Shown here in pieces: positions 52,935 through 61,038 of a stretch of 64,000 nt of DNA. How positions within the stretch are numbered: the first letter of the stretch is position 1; every line of letters begins with the position of its first letter. The stretch is from Timonella corticicola. GTDB lineage: Bacteria; Actinomycetota; Actinomycetes; Actinomycetales; Cellulomonadaceae. The notes under the pieces are model-generated. The model was not told the DNA's origin, made no database searches, and saw only the letters and a program-made list of their open reading frames with translations. The translations under genes and the position numbers were made by a program. The DNA lies in assembly GCF_042683685.1 (NCBI RefSeq), contig NZ_JBHUOP010000008.1:32890-96889 (forward strand), given 5' to 3'.

Positions 52935-52951
52935 ATGTCTGACTTTTTCCT
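52935..52951 (+). promoter_or_regulatory. Weaker match to the gntK/gnd motif upstream of the second GntR gene
   Basis: ATGTCTGACTTTTTCCT shares most positions with AAGTCTGATTTATTCTG. It is located 14-30 bases upstream of the ATG at 52921, consistent with autoregulation. Confidence 0.35.
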
Positions 52952-52980
52952 CATCCGTAGGCTTCACGGCGTGCAGATAC

Positions 52981-53058
52981 ATTGGCGACGAGCACTCGTC
53001 TTCCAGCACCACCCGCCCTGGGCGGTTGGTGTGCTGGGAGGAGGGAATCGTCGTCAAT
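52981..53058 (+). repeat. Complete family A element, copy A-II
   Basis: 78 bp. Ends ATTGGCGACGA / TCGTCGTCAAT; inner arms TTCCAGCACCA and TGGTGTGCTGGGA pair around a GC-rich loop CCCGCCCTGGGCGGT that itself can fold. The clearest intact copy in the window. It lies behind the ABC exporter genes. Confidence 0.85.
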
Positions 53059-53116
53059 CAAAAACAAAAAGCCCATTCGGAACCAAGCGGTTCCGAATGG
53101 GCCTCCACAGCACAGA

Positions 53117-54319
53117 TCAGGATTGCTTGAGCGCGTCGCGCAGCTTGATCTTCGCACCCGAGCGGCGCACGCCATTGCCGTAGATCTTTGCCGTCAAGGC
53201 GAGCAGCAGCGGGATCGTAATCAAACCGATCAGCGCAGCTATCCACACCTCGCCGGTACCGGCAACGCCGTAGGCGGAACGGATCGGCATAACGATTGGC
53301 GAGGTGAACGGAATATAGGATGCCACCGCAACCAGTGTGGAATCCGGGTCATTCGGGGCGACAGTCACACCCAGCATGTAGGCGAAGATGATCAAGATCA
53401 TCGGCAACATGATGACCGAACCCAAGTCCTCTTGGCGGGACACAAGCGCACCCAGACCAGCGAAGATCAGCGCGTACACGATGTAACCAATGAAGAACCA
53501 CAAGAGCACCCAGCCACCGACAGCCAAGATGTCGAACGGTAGTTCCGTGGCCAACCCGAGCACGCGAGCCGTGATGACGCCGGCCCCAACATATACGCCC
53601 ACCTGTGCGAGTGAGGCAATGCCGATTCCCATTACCTTGCCCGTCAGCAACTGCCACGGACGGACCGAGGCAAGCAGGATCTCGACCACACGTGATGACT
53701 TCTCCTCGACCACACCCTGCGCAACAGACATGCCGCCGCCAAAGATACCCAGGTAGAGCAGGAAACCGACGATGAAGCCAACGGCGGCCTGCGAACCCTC
53801 AACCTCGGTTGGCGGGTTCAACACGTCCACTCGGACCGGCTCCGTGAGGTTCTTGAACAGCGGGTCGTTCACTCCGCCAGGCAGTGCCTCGCTGAGATCC
53901 AGGATGCTCTTGCCCTGCTGGGCCTTGGTCGCGGCATCATAGATGGCGGAATCAGGATTCTCGTGTGCGACGACCTTGAGGCCCTGCTCATCCTCGATGA
54001 GACCGCCATCAACCTCGCCCTCCTCTACCGCCTTGTTCAGTGCCTCGAGGCTGGGGTAGGTTTCGATGACAGGTTCCAAGCCCGCATCGTCGAGAGCGGT
54101 TAGGAAGCCAGAGAAATAGGTGGCCTCAATCTGCTGATCCACGTAACCGACGGACACCTCATTGCGGTCCGCGAAGAGCTTGAACGCGGTCAGACCACCG
54201 ATGATCAGCACCGCGATGATCACGGTGGAGATGATGGTGGACTTCGCGCGCATGATCATGCCAATCTCACGCTTGGCGATCAACCAGATGGCCTTGAACG
54301 TTGAAAGTTGAGTAGTCAT
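53117..54319 (-). CDS. ABC-2 type transporter permease (NatB-like)
   Basis: 400 residues from the ATG at 54319 with AGGAG upstream. First membrane helix near residues 24-46, a large extracytoplasmic region of about 150 residues, then five to six helices in the C-terminal half (FIVGFLLYLGIFGGGMSVAQGV, LAVGGWVLLWFFIGYIVYALIFAGLG and others). VEEKSSRVVEILLASVRPWQLL is characteristic of NatB/YhaP-type permeases. Its start overlaps the end of the upstream ATPase gene region by a few bases of spacing, so they form one operon. Exported substrate is unknown (Na+ or drugs in relatives). Confidence 0.9.
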   Translation of the reverse strand: MTTQLSTFKAIWLIAKREIGMIMRAKSTIISTVIIAVLIIGGLTAFKLFADRNEVSVGYVDQQIEATYFSGFLTALDDAGLEPVIETYPSLEALNKAVEEGEVDGGLIEDEQGLKVVAHENPDSAIYDAATKAQQGKSILDLSEALPGGVNDPLFKNLTEPVRVDVLNPPTEVEGSQAAVGFIVGFLLYLGIFGGGMSVAQGVVEEKSSRVVEILLASVRPWQLLTGKVMGIGIASLAQVGVYVGAGVITARVLGLATELPFDILAVGGWVLLWFFIGYIVYALIFAGLGALVSRQEDLGSVIMLPMILIIFAYMLGVTVAPNDPDSTLVAVASYIPFTSPIVMPIRSAYGVAGTGEVWIAALIGLITIPLLLALTAKIYGNGVRRSGAKIKLRDALKQS

Positions 54320-54329
54320 GGTCCGGCTC

Positions 54330-55244
54330 CTAGTTCTCATCAACGGCTGGGACGGTCACCGCATCGCGGAACAGATCCGCCAAGGGGATGCGGTGTCGGC
54401 CAAACGAACTCACTGGCCCCTGCGTCGCAGCAGCCTGCAGGACCTGTTGCTCCGCACCATCACGCTGCACAAGGAACTGGGCCGCATTACCGGTGGCTGA
54501 CGTGACCTGAATATCCGGGAGGGCCGTGAGCCAAGCGAAAGAACTCGGCTGTTCGAGCGTGACCTGCCACAGGTTCCCCGCTCGCGCCTGCAGTTCCGCG
54601 ACCGTTCCGTTGGCGATCATCGCACCGGACTTGATGATTCCGACCCTGGTGCACAGACGCTCCACCAGATCGAGTTGGTGCGAGGAAAAGATGACCGGAG
54701 CGCCGGCCTGAGCGCGCTCGATGAGCACATTGCTCATGACATCGACCGCCACCGGGTCAAGCCCTGAGAATGGTTCGTCAAGGATCAACACGTCAGGTTC
54801 ATGCACCAGCGCCGCCGCGAGTTGGACGCGCTGCTGGTTACCGAGCGACAGCGACTGCACGGTGTCCTTGCGCCGAGTGTCGATGCCAAGACGCTGCGTC
54901 CATTTTTCCATCGACTGTATGGCGTCGGCTTTGCTCATACCGTGCAACTGCGCCAGGTACACGAGTTGGTCGCCAACCTTCATCTTCGGGTACAGGCCGC
55001 GTTCTTCTGGCATGTACCCGATACGTTTGCGTGCCTCGAAGTCGAGTTTCCTGCCGTTGAGGTGGACCTCGCCCGAGGTTGCGTCGAGCACTCCGAGGGT
55101 GATGCGCATCGTGGTTGACTTGCCTGCACCGTTTGATCCGACAAACCCGAAGATTTCGCCGGATTCAACGGCGAACGACAGATCGTCGAGTGCGCGCAGG
55201 TCGCCGTAGTCCTTGGTTAGATTCTTGATCTCGAGGCGTGCCAT
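54330..55244 (-). CDS. ABC transporter ATPase (NatA-like)
   Basis: 304 residues. Walker A GSNGAGKSTTMRI, signature LSLGNQQRVQLAAAL (LSLGN instead of LSGGQ, common in this subgroup), Walker B VLILDEPFSGLD, H-loop SSHQLDLVERLC. A C-terminal DUF4162-like domain follows. AAGGAGTCTC precedes the ATG. The permease starts 10 bases downstream. Confidence 0.93.
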   Translation of the reverse strand: MARLEIKNLTKDYGDLRALDDLSFAVESGEIFGFVGSNGAGKSTTMRITLGVLDATSGEVHLNGRKLDFEARKRIGYMPEERGLYPKMKVGDQLVYLAQLHGMSKADAIQSMEKWTQRLGIDTRRKDTVQSLSLGNQQRVQLAAALVHEPDVLILDEPFSGLDPVAVDVMSNVLIERAQAGAPVIFSSHQLDLVERLCTRVGIIKSGAMIANGTVAELQARAGNLWQVTLEQPSSFAWLTALPDIQVTSATGNAAQFLVQRDGAEQQVLQAAATQGPVSSFGRHRIPLADLFRDAVTVPAVDEN

Positions 55245-55384
55245 GAGACTCCTTCGTGTTAAGTTTCCTTGACACCTTAAGCAGGGTTCGGGGCGTTGCG
55301 CAAGAGATATAAGAAGTTAAGTTTGTTTTACATTTTGTGATCTTCTGCGGGCGATGCGGTGTGCTGGGCGAGCGGCGTCCGATT

Positions 55385-55453
55385 TCGATGGGGCCACATT
55401 GGTCCGGATGTGCGCCCATTGCGTTGGCAAGTGGGACAAATCGACCCCACCGG
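55385..55453 (+). repeat. Family C element, copy C8 (degenerate)
   Basis: TCGATGGGGCCACATTGGTC ... AATCGACCCCACCGG, 69 bp. GTCCGGATGTGC remains from the left arm; the right arm is diverged. Confidence 0.6.
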
Positions 55454-55487
55454 TGAAACGGGATGGGAAGGTTCCCTGAAGGGCAGC

Positions 55488-56147
55488 CTAGTTGTCTGAC
55501 CCCGAGTGATCGAGCGAAAGTTGCGGACGCCGCTCAAGCCCAGACAGGCCATTCCACGCCAGATTGACCAAGTGGGCCGCAACCTCGGCCTTCTTGGGCT
55601 GACGCTCATCCACCCAGTGCTGTCCGGTCAGCGCCACCATGCCCACGAGCATCTGTGCGTAGATTGGCGCGGTCTTGGGGTTGAGCCCGCGTTTCTTGAA
55701 CTGGTCCGCCAAGAGGTGCTCGACCTTTGTGGCGACATCACCGATCAGGCTCGAGAAGGAGCCGGTGTTCTGGGTCATCGGTGAATCGCGGACAAGGACG
55801 CGGAAACCATCCTCATTCGATTCGATGTAATCGAGCAGCGCGAAGGCCATGCGCTCAACAATCATCTTCGGGTGGCCGCCGATGTTGAGTGCGGTGGTCA
55901 ATGCACCGGTCAGGTTCTGAATCTCGCGGTCAACGACGACCGCATAGATGCCTTCCTTACCGCCAAAGTGCTCGTACACGACAGGCTTGGAAACATTCGC
56001 GCGCGCAGCGATCTCCTCCACGCTCGTGCCTTCGAAACCCTTCTCCGCGAAGAGTTCCCGGCTAATCGAGATAAGCTGCTCGCGCCGCTCATGAGCGGTC
56101 ATCCGGGAGCGTGCGGTGCGTTTCGTTTCTGAGGCCACACAACCCAT
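55488..56147 (-). CDS. TetR-family regulator
   Basis: 219 residues from ATG 56147, with AGGCAG upstream. N-terminal HTH: REQLISISRELFAEKGFEGTSVEEIAARANVSKPVVYEHFGGKEGIYA, typical of the family; the C-terminal ligand/dimer domain ends in a short disordered tail. It lies upstream of the tRNA-Gln/glmU block and could control the neighbouring exporter, but no operator is evident. Confidence 0.9.
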   Translation of the reverse strand: MGCVASETKRTARSRMTAHERREQLISISRELFAEKGFEGTSVEEIAARANVSKPVVYEHFGGKEGIYAVVVDREIQNLTGALTTALNIGGHPKMIVERMAFALLDYIESNEDGFRVLVRDSPMTQNTGSFSSLIGDVATKVEHLLADQFKKRGLNPKTAPIYAQMLVGMVALTGQHWVDERQPKKAEVAAHLVNLAWNGLSGLERRPQLSLDHSGSDN

Positions 56148-56435
56148 TCTGCCTGAAGGTTGTCTATACACCTAGTGGTTAACAGGCTGTAATGCCTCTT
56201 TGGCGTGCGGCCAGCCGGTTTTGAACGTTGAGCGCGGGAACCCGTCAGGCTGGGATTCTCTGTATCCTCACTGCTCGCGGAGATGTGACGTTATTCGCCC
56301 TGAATCGGTTGGGTATACGCTCAGCCATGGTCTAACATTGAAGGCGGTCAAGGGAACGGCGTTTACCGGACGCACACTCGTGTTCACCAAAGCGCGTGTA
56401 CCTGCGGTAGAGCAAAAGTCTTTCGCCATGACTGA

Positions 56436-56507
56436 TCCGCCTTGGTGTAATCGGCAGCACAGGGGTTTTTGGTGCCCTTAGTCTAGGTTCGAGTCCTGGG
56501 GGCGGAG
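56436..56507 (+). tRNA. tRNA-Gln (TTG)
   Basis: 72 nt: acceptor TCCGCCT/GGGCGGA, D arm TGGTGTAATCGGCAGCA, anticodon stem GGGGT/GCCCT with two wobble pairs and loop TTTTGGT (anticodon TTG), T arm CTAGGTTCGAGTCCTGG. CCA is not encoded. Position before glmU is a common actinobacterial arrangement. Confidence 0.95.
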
Positions 56508-56509
56508 CA

Positions 56510-56538
56510 CAACCACATTCAGCCATTGTGTGGTTGCA
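56510..56538 (+). terminator. Weak hairpin after tRNA-Gln
   Basis: CAACCACA and TGTGTGGTTG pair around TTCAGCCAT; no T-run. It lies in the short leader of glmU. Confidence 0.4.
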
Positions 56539-56578
56539 ATATGGCAAGCATCCTTCTTTAAGCATTGGGGAATCCCCT

Positions 56579-58243
56579 GTGACAACCGCTCAGCCCGCGG
56601 CCGTAATTGTTCTTGCAGCAGGAGAAGGAACGCGGATGAAATCCGCTACTCCTAAGGTCCTTCACACGCTGGCCGGGCGCTCGATGCTCGGCCACGCTCT
56701 CACCGCAGCAGCCGGAATCAATCCCGAACGAATCGCCGTTGTGGTTCGCTACGAACGCGATCAGGTTGCCGAGCACGTGCTCGAACTCAATGCGCAAGCG
56801 ATCATCGTCGATCAAGACGCGATCCCCGGAACCGGACGCGCTGTCCAGTGCGCACTCGGGGTCTTGGACGCAACCGTTCACGCGGCGCAGGTCATTGATG
56901 GCGTCCCACTCGGGGCAGAGGGTCAAGGCGTCAGCGGTGGACTTGAGGGACCGGTCGTCGTTGTATCGGGCGATGTCCCAATGCTCGATGCGGAAGCGCT
57001 CGCGGAACTCCTTGAAGCACACGTCAGCGGAGGCAATGCCGTCACCGTTTTGACCACTGAACTTGAGGACGCCACCGGTTACGGACGCATCGTGCGTGAG
57101 GCAGATGGATCGGTCGCCGGAATCGTTGAGCACAAGGACGCAACCGAGGAACAACACCGGATCCGCGAGATCAACTCTGGAACCTACGTGTTCGATGCCG
57201 CGGTTCTACGTCGTGCACTCGGATCGGTCGACCGCAATAACTCCCAGGGTGAGGTCTACCTGACCGATGTTCTTGCCCTTGCCCGTGAAGAGGGCGGCGT
57301 TGTCCGTGCGATCCGCACCGATGATCCCTGGCTCGTTGAGGGTGCGAACGACCGCGCCCAGATGTCGGTTCTACGTGCCGAGTTCAACCGCCGCATCGTT
57401 GAGCACTGGATGCTTGAGGGAGTCACCATCGTGGACCCCGCGACCACGTGGATTGACGTTCAGGTGGAACTTGAACAGGACGTCACGATTCTTCCCGGCA
57501 CCCAACTTCACGGTGAGACCACCGTCGCGACCGGAGCCACGATCGGCCCGGACACCACTTTGACGAACGTGGTCGTCGAGAAGGGCGCAACGATCACTCG
57601 CACGCACGGCTCAGACGCCCGCATCGGTGAGCGCGCGACAGTCGGTCCATTCGCCTACCTACGACCAGGAACAGTACTTGGCGTAAAGGGCAAGATCGGC
57701 ACCTTCGTGGAGACCAAGAACGCCGTGATCGGCGACGGCTCCAAGGTTCCGCACCTCTCCTATGCTGGAGACGTCGAGATCGGTGAGGGCACGAACATCG
57801 GAGCCGGTTCGATCTTCGTCAACTACGACGGCGTGAACAAGCACCGATCCACCGTGGGCGCCTTCTCCCGCACCGGCGCGAACAACCTGTTCGTGGCACC
57901 GGTCAATATCGGCGACGGTGTCTACACTGCGGCGGGAAGCGTCATCCGCCAGGATGTCCCGGCCGGAAGCCTCGCCGTGTCCGCCGGTACCCAACGCAAC
58001 ATCGAGGGCTGGGTGGAACGTCGTCGCCCAGGTACCGACTCCGCAGAGGCAGCGGCTCAGGCCCGCGCACATGGTGGAGCCCCTGCAGCGGCTCTTGGTG
58101 CTCAGGCTCTTGATGAGCTTGCTCGCGCCGAGGCTCCGCACGGCAGTGAGGCTGTCCAGCCAGCGCGCAACGGAACCAACGTAAGTCCCCAGAGCTATAC
58201 CGTTCCAGAAACCCAAACCCCCTTCGAAGGAACTGACAAGTAA
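56579..58243 (+). CDS. glmU: Bifunctional GlmU (GlcNAc-1-P uridyltransferase / GlcN-1-P acetyltransferase)
   Basis: 554 residues. Makes UDP-GlcNAc for peptidoglycan. Uridyltransferase domain begins VIVLAAGEGTRMKSATPKVLH; the left-handed beta-helix acetyltransferase domain is in the C-terminal half with FAYLRPGTVLGVKGKIGTFVE, HLSYAGDVEIGEGTNIGAG and NYDGVNKHRSTVGAF. A disordered tail of about 60 residues is longer than in E. coli, as often in actinobacteria. GTG start (56579) behind GGGGA. Stop overlaps the prs start by one base. Confidence 0.96.
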   Translation: MTTAQPAAVIVLAAGEGTRMKSATPKVLHTLAGRSMLGHALTAAAGINPERIAVVVRYERDQVAEHVLELNAQAIIVDQDAIPGTGRAVQCALGVLDATVHAAQVIDGVPLGAEGQGVSGGLEGPVVVVSGDVPMLDAEALAELLEAHVSGGNAVTVLTTELEDATGYGRIVREADGSVAGIVEHKDATEEQHRIREINSGTYVFDAAVLRRALGSVDRNNSQGEVYLTDVLALAREEGGVVRAIRTDDPWLVEGANDRAQMSVLRAEFNRRIVEHWMLEGVTIVDPATTWIDVQVELEQDVTILPGTQLHGETTVATGATIGPDTTLTNVVVEKGATITRTHGSDARIGERATVGPFAYLRPGTVLGVKGKIGTFVETKNAVIGDGSKVPHLSYAGDVEIGEGTNIGAGSIFVNYDGVNKHRSTVGAFSRTGANNLFVAPVNIGDGVYTAAGSVIRQDVPAGSLAVSAGTQRNIEGWVERRRPGTDSAEAAAQARAHGGAPAAALGAQALDELARAEAPHGSEAVQPARNGTNVSPQSYTVPETQTPFEGTDK

Positions 58244-59226
58244 TGACCGGCATTCTGTCCGCTGACGGCACCAAGCGACTCGTACTCGTCTCTGGCCGCG
58301 CACACCCTGAACTCGCAGCAGCCGTTGCGGACGAGTTGGGCACCGAACTCCTTCCAACCTCGGCATACGACTTCGCGAACGGTGAGATCTACGTTCGATT
58401 CGGTGAATCCGTTCGAGGTGCCGACGTTTACGTTCTGCAGTCCCACACCGCTCCGATCAACCAGTGGATCATGGAGCAGCTCATCATGGTTGACGCTCTC
58501 AAGCGTGCGTCTGCCAAGAGCATCACCGTGGTCATGCCCTTCTACGGGTATGCGCGTCAGGACAAGAAGCACAAGGGTCGTGAACCAATCTCGGCACGCC
58601 TCCTCGCGGACATGTTCGAGGTTGCTGGCGCGGACCGCATGATGAGCGTGGACCTGCACACTGCGCAGCTTCAAGGATTCTTCAACGGTCCAGTGGATCA
58701 CCTGTGGGCTATGCCGCTGCTCACCGAATACGTGAAGTCCCGCGTGGACCTGTCCAACGTGACTGTCGTGTCGCCTGACGCCGGTCGAATCAAGGTTGCT
58801 GAGAAGTGGGCTGCCAAGCTCGGAGGACACCCGCTCGCATTCGTGCACAAGACCCGTGACATCAACCAGCCTAACCAGGCGGTGGCCAACCGCGTTGTCG
58901 GTGATGTTTCCGGTCGCACCTGCGTCCTCGTGGATGACCTGATCGACACCGGTGGCACGATCGCCGAGGCGGTTCGTGTGTGTCTTGAATCCGGCGCGAG
59001 GGAAGTCATCGTGGCGGCAACGCACGGTGTGTTGTCCGAACCAGCCGCGACCCGCCTCCAGGAGTGCGGTGCGTCCGAGGTCATCGTCACCGACACTCTG
59101 CCCATCAGCGCCGAGAAGCGTTTCGAAAAACTCACCGTGCTCTCGATCGCCCCGCTGATCGCACGCGCAATCGAAGAGGTCTTCGCCGATGGTTCGGTGA
59201 CCTCGCTGTTCGAGGGCAACTCCTAA
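58243..59226 (+). CDS. prs: Ribose-phosphate pyrophosphokinase
   Basis: 327 residues. Makes PRPP from ribose 5-phosphate and ATP. DVYVLQSHTAPINQWIMEQLI, YARQDKKHKGREPISARL, VDLHTAQLQGFF and the PRPP loop VLVDDLIDTGGTIAEA are all present. Translationally coupled to glmU (TAATG). Confidence 0.97.
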   Translation: MTGILSADGTKRLVLVSGRAHPELAAAVADELGTELLPTSAYDFANGEIYVRFGESVRGADVYVLQSHTAPINQWIMEQLIMVDALKRASAKSITVVMPFYGYARQDKKHKGREPISARLLADMFEVAGADRMMSVDLHTAQLQGFFNGPVDHLWAMPLLTEYVKSRVDLSNVTVVSPDAGRIKVAEKWAAKLGGHPLAFVHKTRDINQPNQAVANRVVGDVSGRTCVLVDDLIDTGGTIAEAVRVCLESGAREVIVAATHGVLSEPAATRLQECGASEVIVTDTLPISAEKRFEKLTVLSIAPLIARAIEEVFADGSVTSLFEGNS

Positions 59227-59246
59227 ACAACCTGTCTCGTACAGTT

Positions 59247-59292
59247 AGAACGCCCGGTCATACCGCATCGTAAGGTGTGACCGGGCGTTCTT
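59247..59292 (+). terminator. Terminator after prs
   Basis: AGAACGCCCGGTCA pairs with TGACCGGGCGTTCT, then TGTT. Confidence 0.88.
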
Positions 59293-59310
59293 GTTGTCGC
59301 CTGCCCTACT

Positions 59311-59378
59311 CGATGGGGCCAAAATAGTCCACATACCCGCAAAGAACATGGGTATGTGGACATAAAGAGCCCCATCGG
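59311..59378 (-). repeat. Family C element, copy C9 (inverted orientation)
   Basis: Read on the minus strand it starts CCGATGGGGCTCTTTATGTC and ends GGACTATTTTGGCCCCATCG, like C1. Inner stem GTCCACATACCC/GGGTATGTGGAC is perfect but its sequence differs from C1, so pairing is kept by paired changes. Confidence 0.85.
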
Positions 59379-59438
59379 CCACACAAGGGGCGTACGACAC
59401 AGGCCGCGAGACGCAGCGCGACACAGCCCAACGCAACG

Positions 59439-59468
59439 GACGCCGGAAAATGACGGCTCGTCGGCAAT
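59439..59468 (+). repeat. Family A right arm
   Basis: GACGCCGGAAAATGACGGCT then CGTCGGCAAT; almost identical to the arm at 37962. Confidence 0.65.
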
Positions 59469-59894
59469 GAAAACGGCAGTACAGAGGGCCGCCACCCAGA
59501 AAACCGTGCCCGAAAACTGTGATGTTGACCGCCAACTACTCCCGTGGCTGTATTCCAGCCGCACGCGTCCCTATACTTGAAACCGTGCCTTGGCGAGGGA
59601 GGGGCCTCCTTCACAAACATGGGCTCGCGGAAAGACGCCGCGACAACCCGAAGGTGGTCGGCTCCGTTATCGACTGGGCGGTTCGCTCCTTGCGTTCCGT
59701 TGTGTCGTGAGTCGAGGAACCGCACAGCAGGCATCTGTTCGTGCGCGCAGTAGTCCGCACATTTTTCGTGGCGTTCTGCCCGGCAACTCCGGTTGTGTTC
59801 CTTGGCCCTCGCGTGAACTGATCTTACGGGAAAGTTCATAAGGTCCATGTCCACCGCGCTTCGGCGCCACAACACAAAGATTAGGAGCGCAATT
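59469..59894 (+). promoter_or_regulatory. Long leader region of rplY
   Basis: About 425 bases with no credible gene. TTGACC at 59525 and TATACT at 59571 are promoter-like. If transcription starts near 59580, the L25 message carries a leader of about 300 nt, long enough for an autoregulatory structure. AGGAG at 59884-59888 is the ribosome site. Confidence 0.4.
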
Positions 59895-60179
59895 ATGGCA
59901 AACGCAAAGCTTGTTGCTTCCGCTCGTTCGGCTTTCGGTAAGGGTGCTGCTCGTCAGGCTCGCCGTGACGGCCAGGTCCCATCGGTTCTTTACTCGGCTG
60001 GTTCCGAGGCTCAGCACATCGTTGTTGACGCACACGAGGCATTCCTCGTTGTGAAGAACAACCGCACCGAGACCATCGACCTTGAGGTTGACGGCAAGGT
60101 TGTTGCTGTATCGATCAAGGACGTTCAGCGCGACTCGGTTGGCCGCGTTATCGAGCACATCGACTTCTTCGTAGCCTGA
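59895..60179 (+). CDS. rplY: 50S ribosomal protein L25, single-domain form
   Basis: 94 residues from the ATG behind AGGAG. It binds 5S rRNA. GKGAARQARRDGQVPSVLY and KDVQRDSVGRVIEHIDFF match the N-terminal L25 domain. It ends right after that domain, at the length of the E. coli protein, whereas most actinobacterial L25/Ctc proteins are about 200 residues with a TL5-type beta domain. The stop is clear, and no remnant of the second domain is seen in the 250 bases that follow. Confidence 0.93.
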   Translation: MANAKLVASARSAFGKGAARQARRDGQVPSVLYSAGSEAQHIVVDAHEAFLVVKNNRTETIDLEVDGKVVAVSIKDVQRDSVGRVIEHIDFFVA

Positions 60180-60430
60180 TACGGGTCGGCGCGTGATGCG
60201 CCGCGTTGAAGCAACGGTTGGGGCGCCTGGCATGCTGGGCGTCCCGACTTGTATCTTCGTGTTGTTGGGTTCAGTTTTGCTTGGCGACGAGCCGGTTCGT
60301 TTCGTTGTGACGTTCGGTTTTGTGGGTGGCGGGTTGGGAGTGGTAAGTGTTTCGTTGGTTTGGGCGTTTGTGGCGCCGCGCCGAGGGTGTACTTGTTGAG
60401 CCCACCTACGTCATATCGAAGGAATATGAA
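60180..60430. other. rplY-pth spacer with hairpins and a family A arm
   Basis: 251 bases. GGCGCGTGATGCGCC (60188) and GGGGCGCC-TGGCATGCTGG-GCGTCCC (60221) are hairpins that may terminate rplY. TTGGCGACGAGCCGGTTCG at 60281 is a family A left arm. The rest is G/T-rich with no gene. Confidence 0.45.
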
Positions 60431-61036
60431 ATGGCTGATGGTCTGTATTTGATCGTGGGACTGGGTAACCCTGGTCCGAAGTATGCGGGCAACCGCCACA
60501 ACATTGGGCACATGGTGCTTGACGTGCTTGCGGGACGTGTGGGCGCGAAGTTTTCGGCGCACCGCGCCAACGCTCAGGTCGCTGAGGCACGTATGGGGAT
60601 GCTGCCCGGTGGGGCACCCGGCCCTCGCGTAATCCTTGCTAAGCCCAACACCTATATGAACACCTCGGGTGGACCCGTCGCCGGGTTGGCCAAGTACTTC
60701 AACGTGGACCCCGAGAACGTTGTCGTCGTGCACGACGAGTTGGACATCCCGTTCGGGGACATCAAGTGCAAGATCGGCGGTGGCGAAGGCGGACACAACG
60801 GTCTGCGCGACATCACCAAGGCGTTGGGCACCAAGAACTATGTCCGGGTGCGCTCGGGTATTGGGCGCCCGCCGGGACGCATGGATGTTGCTGACTATGT
60901 GCTCAAGAATTTCAGCTCGACGGAGGCTAAGGAGTTACCGTTTCTGCTGGATGGCTCGGCCGATTGTACCGAGATGATTGTGACGCACGGTTTGCTTGAA
61001 GCACAGCAGAAGTTCCATACCGGCAACAGAAACTGA
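60431..61036 (+). CDS. pth: Peptidyl-tRNA hydrolase
   Basis: 201 residues from ATG 60431, with GAAGGA upstream. Recycles peptidyl-tRNA. LIVGLGNPGPKYAGNRHNIG with the catalytic His, KPNTYMNTSGG, VHDELDIPFGDIKCK and GGGEGGHNGLRDI are diagnostic. In most actinobacteria mfd follows; here the AT-rich HTTM/DUF5819 module begins right after the stop on the other strand. Confidence 0.96.
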   Translation: MADGLYLIVGLGNPGPKYAGNRHNIGHMVLDVLAGRVGAKFSAHRANAQVAEARMGMLPGGAPGPRVILAKPNTYMNTSGGPVAGLAKYFNVDPENVVVVHDELDIPFGDIKCKIGGGEGGHNGLRDITKALGTKNYVRVRSGIGRPPGRMDVADYVLKNFSSTEAKELPFLLDGSADCTEMIVTHGLLEAQQKFHTGNRN

Positions 61037-61038
61037 AA

